Below are positions 61,040 to 64,000 of a stretch of DNA of 64,000 nt, piece by piece. The notes under the pieces are model-generated. The model was not told the DNA's origin. It was given only the letters and a program-made list of their open reading frames with translations, and made no database searches. A program made the translations under genes and the position numbers. Each line of letters starts with the position of its first letter. Position 1 is the first letter of the stretch. Source of the DNA: Candidatus Cybelea septentrionalis (lineage in GTDB: Bacteria > Vulcanimicrobiota > Vulcanimicrobiia > Vulcanimicrobiales > Vulcanimicrobiaceae); NCBI GenBank assembly GCA_003158175.1, contig PMHJ01000014.1:18661-82660 (forward strand), read 5' to 3'.

Positions 61040-62308
61040 CTACGGCGCGAACTCGTAGACGGTGCCTTGGCCGAAAGAACCACCAGCCACGGTCGCGCCG
61101 TAGAAGTTGCCGCTCGCATCTTGGATCAATCCATAATAGGGATACGCCCCGTCGGTGCCGCTGCCAAAGGTATGTAGCACCGTTTCACTTCCGGATCTTG
61201 CGTCGACTTTGAAGACCGTGCCGCAGCCGCAGCTTCCGCCGCCCGCGGATGTCGTTCCGTAAAGTTCCCGGCTTTTAAGAAGCAGCGTGGCCGTCGGAGA
61301 GCTTCCGTCGTTGCCTCCCAGGAAACTGTAGAGCACGCGCTCCCGATACCGTCCGCGCGTACTGCGAGCGAGCTCAAAGACGCTGCCCAGTCCATCGGCG
61401 CCACCGTAGTACGTCGTCCCGTAGATATCCCCGGCTGCATCGGCGACCAGGCCTCCGTACGGGGAACCGGCATCGGGCTGACCCTTGAAGGCGTAGAGCG
61501 TCGTCAGGTTCCACCGCTTCCTTGACGTCGCGTGCAGTTTGAACACGGTACCGGCGCCGCGAGCCCCGCCGATCTCCGCGACGCCGTACAGATTGCCCGA
61601 CGCATCGCGCAGCAAAAGGCCGAGTGACCCGACGCCCCCATCCGTACCGCCGGTAAACGCGTGAATAACGTGTTCGTGCCATTGCCGCCGGGAACGCCAA
61701 AGCTCGTAGATCGTACCCTCGGAGTGCGAGCCGCCGTCGGGGGTCATTCCGTATATGCTGCCCGTCGGATCGAAAACGACGCCGTCGCCCGGTCCGAATC
61801 CGTCGCTGCCGGCACTAAAATTGTGCAGGACGTTCTCGGTCTGTGGGGTCAACTGGAAGACGATTCCGCAGCCGTCGCTGCTGCACGATCCGCCGGAACC
61901 GCCGGCGACGGTCGTACCGTCGAGGTTTCCGCGCCGATCGAACGTCACTCCGCCGTGCGGATTCTTCCCGTCGGCGTAGCAGCCGAAATTATGCAGCACC
62001 GTTTCAGGCCACGGCGGACTCGCTTGCGCCGTCAATTTAAAGATCGTGCCGCACTGCGACGTTCCGCCGGTGACGGTCGTGCCATAGAGATTTCCGTTGC
62101 CGTCGCGAACCAGCCCGGTTGCGGCATTGCCGCCGTCGTTGCCACCGGTGAAACTATAGAGAGTTTGCTCGGAGGCCTCCGAGGAGCGACTGCCCGCGGC
62201 GACGGCGTGCGCCGGATCGTACGCCCCCGCGTTCGCTGCGCAGCCGGAAAGCATCATCGCAAAAACCATGCCCGCGAGACCGCAAAGCGCGGCCGATCTC
62301 GCTCTCAT
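61040..62308 (-). CDS. GloVer-type tandem-repeat lipoprotein
   Basis: 422 residues with a lipobox (MLSGC, Cys23). Seven repeats of about 45-50 residues follow, each with the GNLYGTT-x-GG-GTIFKL type pattern (for example SGNLYGVAEIGGARGAGTVF and SGNFYGATVAGGSFGQGTVY). This is the choice-of-anchor GloVer repeat, a predicted beta-propeller found in surface proteins of soil bacteria. The ligand is unknown. It starts on ATG 62308, overlapping the stop of the small secreted protein gene (ATGA). Confidence 0.85.
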   Translation of the reverse strand: MRARSAALCGLAGMVFAMMLSGCAANAGAYDPAHAVAAGSRSSEASEQTLYSFTGGNDGGNAATGLVRDGNGNLYGTTVTGGTSQCGTIFKLTAQASPPWPETVLHNFGCYADGKNPHGGVTFDRRGNLDGTTVAGGSGGSCSSDGCGIVFQLTPQTENVLHNFSAGSDGFGPGDGVVFDPTGSIYGMTPDGGSHSEGTIYELWRSRRQWHEHVIHAFTGGTDGGVGSLGLLLRDASGNLYGVAEIGGARGAGTVFKLHATSRKRWNLTTLYAFKGQPDAGSPYGGLVADAAGDIYGTTYYGGADGLGSVFELARSTRGRYRERVLYSFLGGNDGSSPTATLLLKSRELYGTTSAGGGSCGCGTVFKVDARSGSETVLHTFGSGTDGAYPYYGLIQDASGNFYGATVAGGSFGQGTVYEFAP

Positions 62309-62670
62309 GGGACGCTAACGCTGGTGCCGCCGTTTTCGCTGATCGTCGCGCCGCTGCGCTTCGGCGCGGTATCCGATTCGCGGATGAGCTCGAACTGCAA
62401 GACGGCTTCGCCCGAGGAAGGGATCGCGACGTCAACGCGTTGCGGCGAACAGACCTTCGGCGTGCAAAAAGCAGCGAGCCAACCGTTCGCCACGCCCGAG
62501 GCTTGCAAATGGACGACGGATTCCGGCGCGCCGGTGACTTTCAAACGGTATTTCGCAGCGGCGGCGCTCGTCGTCTGAAGCTCGCTACCCGTCCAAGGCT
62601 GGATCGAGAGATGCGTTGCGGCCTGCGACAACGCCAGCATCATCCCGATAGCGGAGATCGAAAGACTCAT
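62305..62670 (-). CDS. Small secreted beta-rich protein
   Basis: 121 residues with a short signal peptide (LSISAIGMMLALSQAATH). The mature part is beta-rich with two Cys (AAFCTPKVC) that may form a disulfide, and a KVTGAPESVVHLQASGVANGW segment typical of an Ig-like domain. No family is recognised. Its stop overlaps the GloVer protein ATG, and its ATG overlaps the stop of the ABC permease, so all form one minus-strand unit with the ABC exporter. Confidence 0.65.
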   Translation of the reverse strand: MSLSISAIGMMLALSQAATHLSIQPWTGSELQTTSAAAAKYRLKVTGAPESVVHLQASGVANGWLAAFCTPKVCSPQRVDVAIPSSGEAVLQFELIRESDTAPKRSGATISENGGTSVSVP

Positions 62671-63428
62671 GTACGCAGCTTATATCCGATTGCCGTCAAG
62701 CGCAAGATAATGCCCAGCGAAAGCGCGGTAAGCAGCACGACCATCCCAATCGAGAACGCGGGCGCGAGATAGCTCTGCCCGGTGTAACTGCGTCGAAAGG
62801 CGTCGATCGTATAAAAGATCGGGTTGAACAGCTCTAAGGTCTGCAACGCCGGCGGCAGCATTTTTGCCGAGGTGAACACGCCACCGACGAACGTGAGCGG
62901 CGTAATGACGAACGTCGTGAGGATCGCGATGTGATCGAACTTGTCGGCGAGCAAACCGAAAATAAGGCCGAGGGCCGAGAATAAAATCGAGACAAGTGCG
63001 ATTACCACGAAATAGGTCAACCAGTCGTGAGGAACGCTGTGGACGAGGATGACGCCGAGGACGGTGATGAGGCCGGCGATCAGCATCGAACGGGCCAAAC
63101 TCCCAACGACGTATCCGCCGACGAGCTCGTACGCAGACATCGGCGCGATCAGCAACTCCTGAATCGAGTTCATGAACCGCCCCTGGAACAGCGAGCTCGA
63201 GCACTCGCCGTATGACGAGTCGATCACTTGGAGCATAATGAGTCCGGGAATTAGGAACTGCGCATAGCTGACGCCGTCGACGACGGGTATGCGGCTCCCC
63301 AGTGCGAGGCCGAAGACGAAGACGTAGAGCAACGTCGTGATGATCGGCGGCCAGATCACCTGGTTGATGATCTTGAGGCTGCGAACGATCTCGCGCTTGA
63401 CTAGCGTCCATAAGCCGACGGTATTAAT
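62667..63428 (-). CDS. ABC-2 type exporter permease, apparent ATT start
   Basis: About 253 residues with six membrane helices and the ABC-2 family segments GVSYAQFLIPGLIMLQVI and ELLIAPMSAYELVGGY, ending GIILRLTAIGYKLRT. An annotated start at GTG 63359 would lose the conserved cytoplasmic N-terminal helix. The frame is open upstream to a TGA at 63437-63435 and reads NTVGLWTLVKREIVRSLKII, just as these permeases begin. The only plausible start is ATT 63428, overlapping the ATPase stop, with GGAG ten bases upstream. It pairs with the ATPase that runs off the window edge. Confidence 0.82.
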   Translation of the reverse strand: MNTVGLWTLVKREIVRSLKIINQVIWPPIITTLLYVFVFGLALGSRIPVVDGVSYAQFLIPGLIMLQVIDSSYGECSSSLFQGRFMNSIQELLIAPMSAYELVGGYVVGSLARSMLIAGLITVLGVILVHSVPHDWLTYFVVIALVSILFSALGLIFGLLADKFDHIAILTTFVITPLTFVGGVFTSAKMLPPALQTLELFNPIFYTIDAFRRSYTGQSYLAPAFSIGMVVLLTALSLGIILRLTAIGYKLRT

Positions 63429-64000
63429 TGCGAGTCAGCTCCAAGAATACGTCCTGCAAGGACGCGCCTAACGCGACGAGCTCTTCGGTCGGCTTTTCCG
63501 CGACGATTCGGCCGGCACGCACGATCGCGATGCGCCGGCAGAGCTCTTCGGCTTCTTCCAAGTAGTGTGTCGTCAGAAAAATGGTCAGCCCCTCGGCGTT
63601 GAGTTTTTGCAGCCACTCCCAGAGCGCTAAGCGAAGCTCGACGTCGACGCCGGCGGTGGGTTCGTCGAGAATCAAGAGCTTCGGTTCGTGGATCAAGGCG
63701 CGCGCTAACGAAAGCCGGCGCTTCTGGCCGCCCGAAATCTTCGTGTACTCGAGATGCGCGTGCGAGGTCAAACCGAAGCGATCCAGCAGCATGTCGGCAC
63801 GCTCGGCCACGGGCTTTCCGCGCAGGCCGTAATAACCGGCGGCGTAAATGAGGACGTCGCGCAGCGACAGATACCGGTCGAAGTTGAACTCCTGCGGCGA
63901 AAGGCCGATGAGACGCCGAGCCTCGCGCCATTGCCGTTCGTTGTCGTGGCCGAAGATCCGGATGCTCCCGGCGCTAGTGCGAGCTAAACCGACGATCGCG
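63424..64000 (-). CDS. ABC transporter ATP-binding protein, 5'-truncated by the window edge
   Basis: The frame is open to the right edge, so only the C-terminal ~190 residues are visible. The Q-loop (LSPQEFNF), signature (ISGGQKRRLSLARAL), Walker B (LLILDEPTAGVD) and the H-loop (LTTHYLEEAEEL) are all present. Walker A lies outside. It is the ATPase of the ABC-2 exporter whose permease overlaps its stop codon. Cargo (drug, lipid or polysaccharide) is unknown. Confidence 0.93.
   Translation of the reverse strand, partial: AIVGLARTSAGSIRIFGHDNERQWREARRLIGLSPQEFNFDRYLSLRDVLIYAAGYYGLRGKPVAERADMLLDRFGLTSHAHLEYTKISGGQKRRLSLARALIHEPKLLILDEPTAGVDVELRLALWEWLQKLNAEGLTIFLTTHYLEEAEELCRRIAIVRAGRIVAEKPTEELVALGASLQDVFLELTRN

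Noticed and set aside
1-64000. Mobile elements, phage genes or defence systems
   Set aside because: I looked for transposases, integrases, restriction, toxin-antitoxin and CRISPR genes and found none that could be supported.

Overview
The window is GC-rich, tightly packed bacterial DNA. It holds about 70 protein genes, no rRNA or tRNA that I can recognise, and no transposase, integrase, phage or CRISPR locus. Starts are often GTG or TTG, 4-base start/stop overlaps are common, and convergent genes often overlap at their tails. A TonB-dependent receptor and many lipoproteins point to a two-membrane cell. Futalosine-route menaquinone genes, ETF-quinone oxidoreductase, a sufR-sufCDSU cluster, secreted PF04185 phosphoesterases and a GloVer-repeat lipoprotein fit an uncultured soil-type lineage such as Eremiobacterota (WPS-2). 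That placement is inference.

Layout. 1-6038: end of a phosphodiester glycosidase, a membrane protein with a TlpA-like thioredoxin, a FolD lacking its usual catalytic lysine, then a methyltransferase, flavin reductase, metallo-hydrolase and thpR. 6025-10873: Fe-S assembly, with sufR and a NifU-like scaffold divergent from sufC-sufD-sufS-sufU; no sufB is present. 10874-13758: small hypothetical genes and a nested inverted-repeat element. 13759-17005: a structured leader, an ECF sigma factor, a zinc-binding anti-sigma fused to an O6-alkylguanine-DNA alkyltransferase, and a PHP phosphoesterase with a histone-H1-like tail. I think this is the most interesting locus: a plausible alkylation-sensing sigma/anti-sigma switch with DNA-directed effectors.

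17034-27550: an EF-G paralogue, a peptide-binding lipoprotein, pyrE, a secreted phosphoesterase, bcp, a methyltransferase, thiO-thiS-thiG and a serine hydrolase. 27560-37508: ETF-QO, threonine aldolase, a TMEM175-type channel, a degenerate metallo-beta-lactamase/cupin fusion, an FAD oxidoreductase, an M20 amidohydrolase, a TonB-C-like protein and a retropepsin-like protein. 37587-45578 is one long plus-strand run: two tandem E1-alpha paralogues, E1-beta, E2, queD, queE, mqnB, mqnD and a NamZ-like muramidase.

45591-53019 is mostly envelope and secreted proteins (TonB receptor, NHL lipoprotein, phosphoesterase, glycine-rich lipoprotein) plus a YdeI-like gene. 52934-57788 holds tyrA, aroH, glcD, glcE and trxB. 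57863-64000 holds an HTH-metallo-hydrolase, a DUF3311/SSS transporter pair, small lipoproteins, the GloVer protein and an ABC-2 exporter running off the right edge.

Two window-wide patterns stand out. Several genes seem to need non-canonical starts (CTG, ATT, possibly ATC) behind good Shine-Dalgarno sequences. A small dispersed palindromic repeat (core TCATCCTGA...TCGAAGGATG) sits at gene junctions and once inside a coding region.
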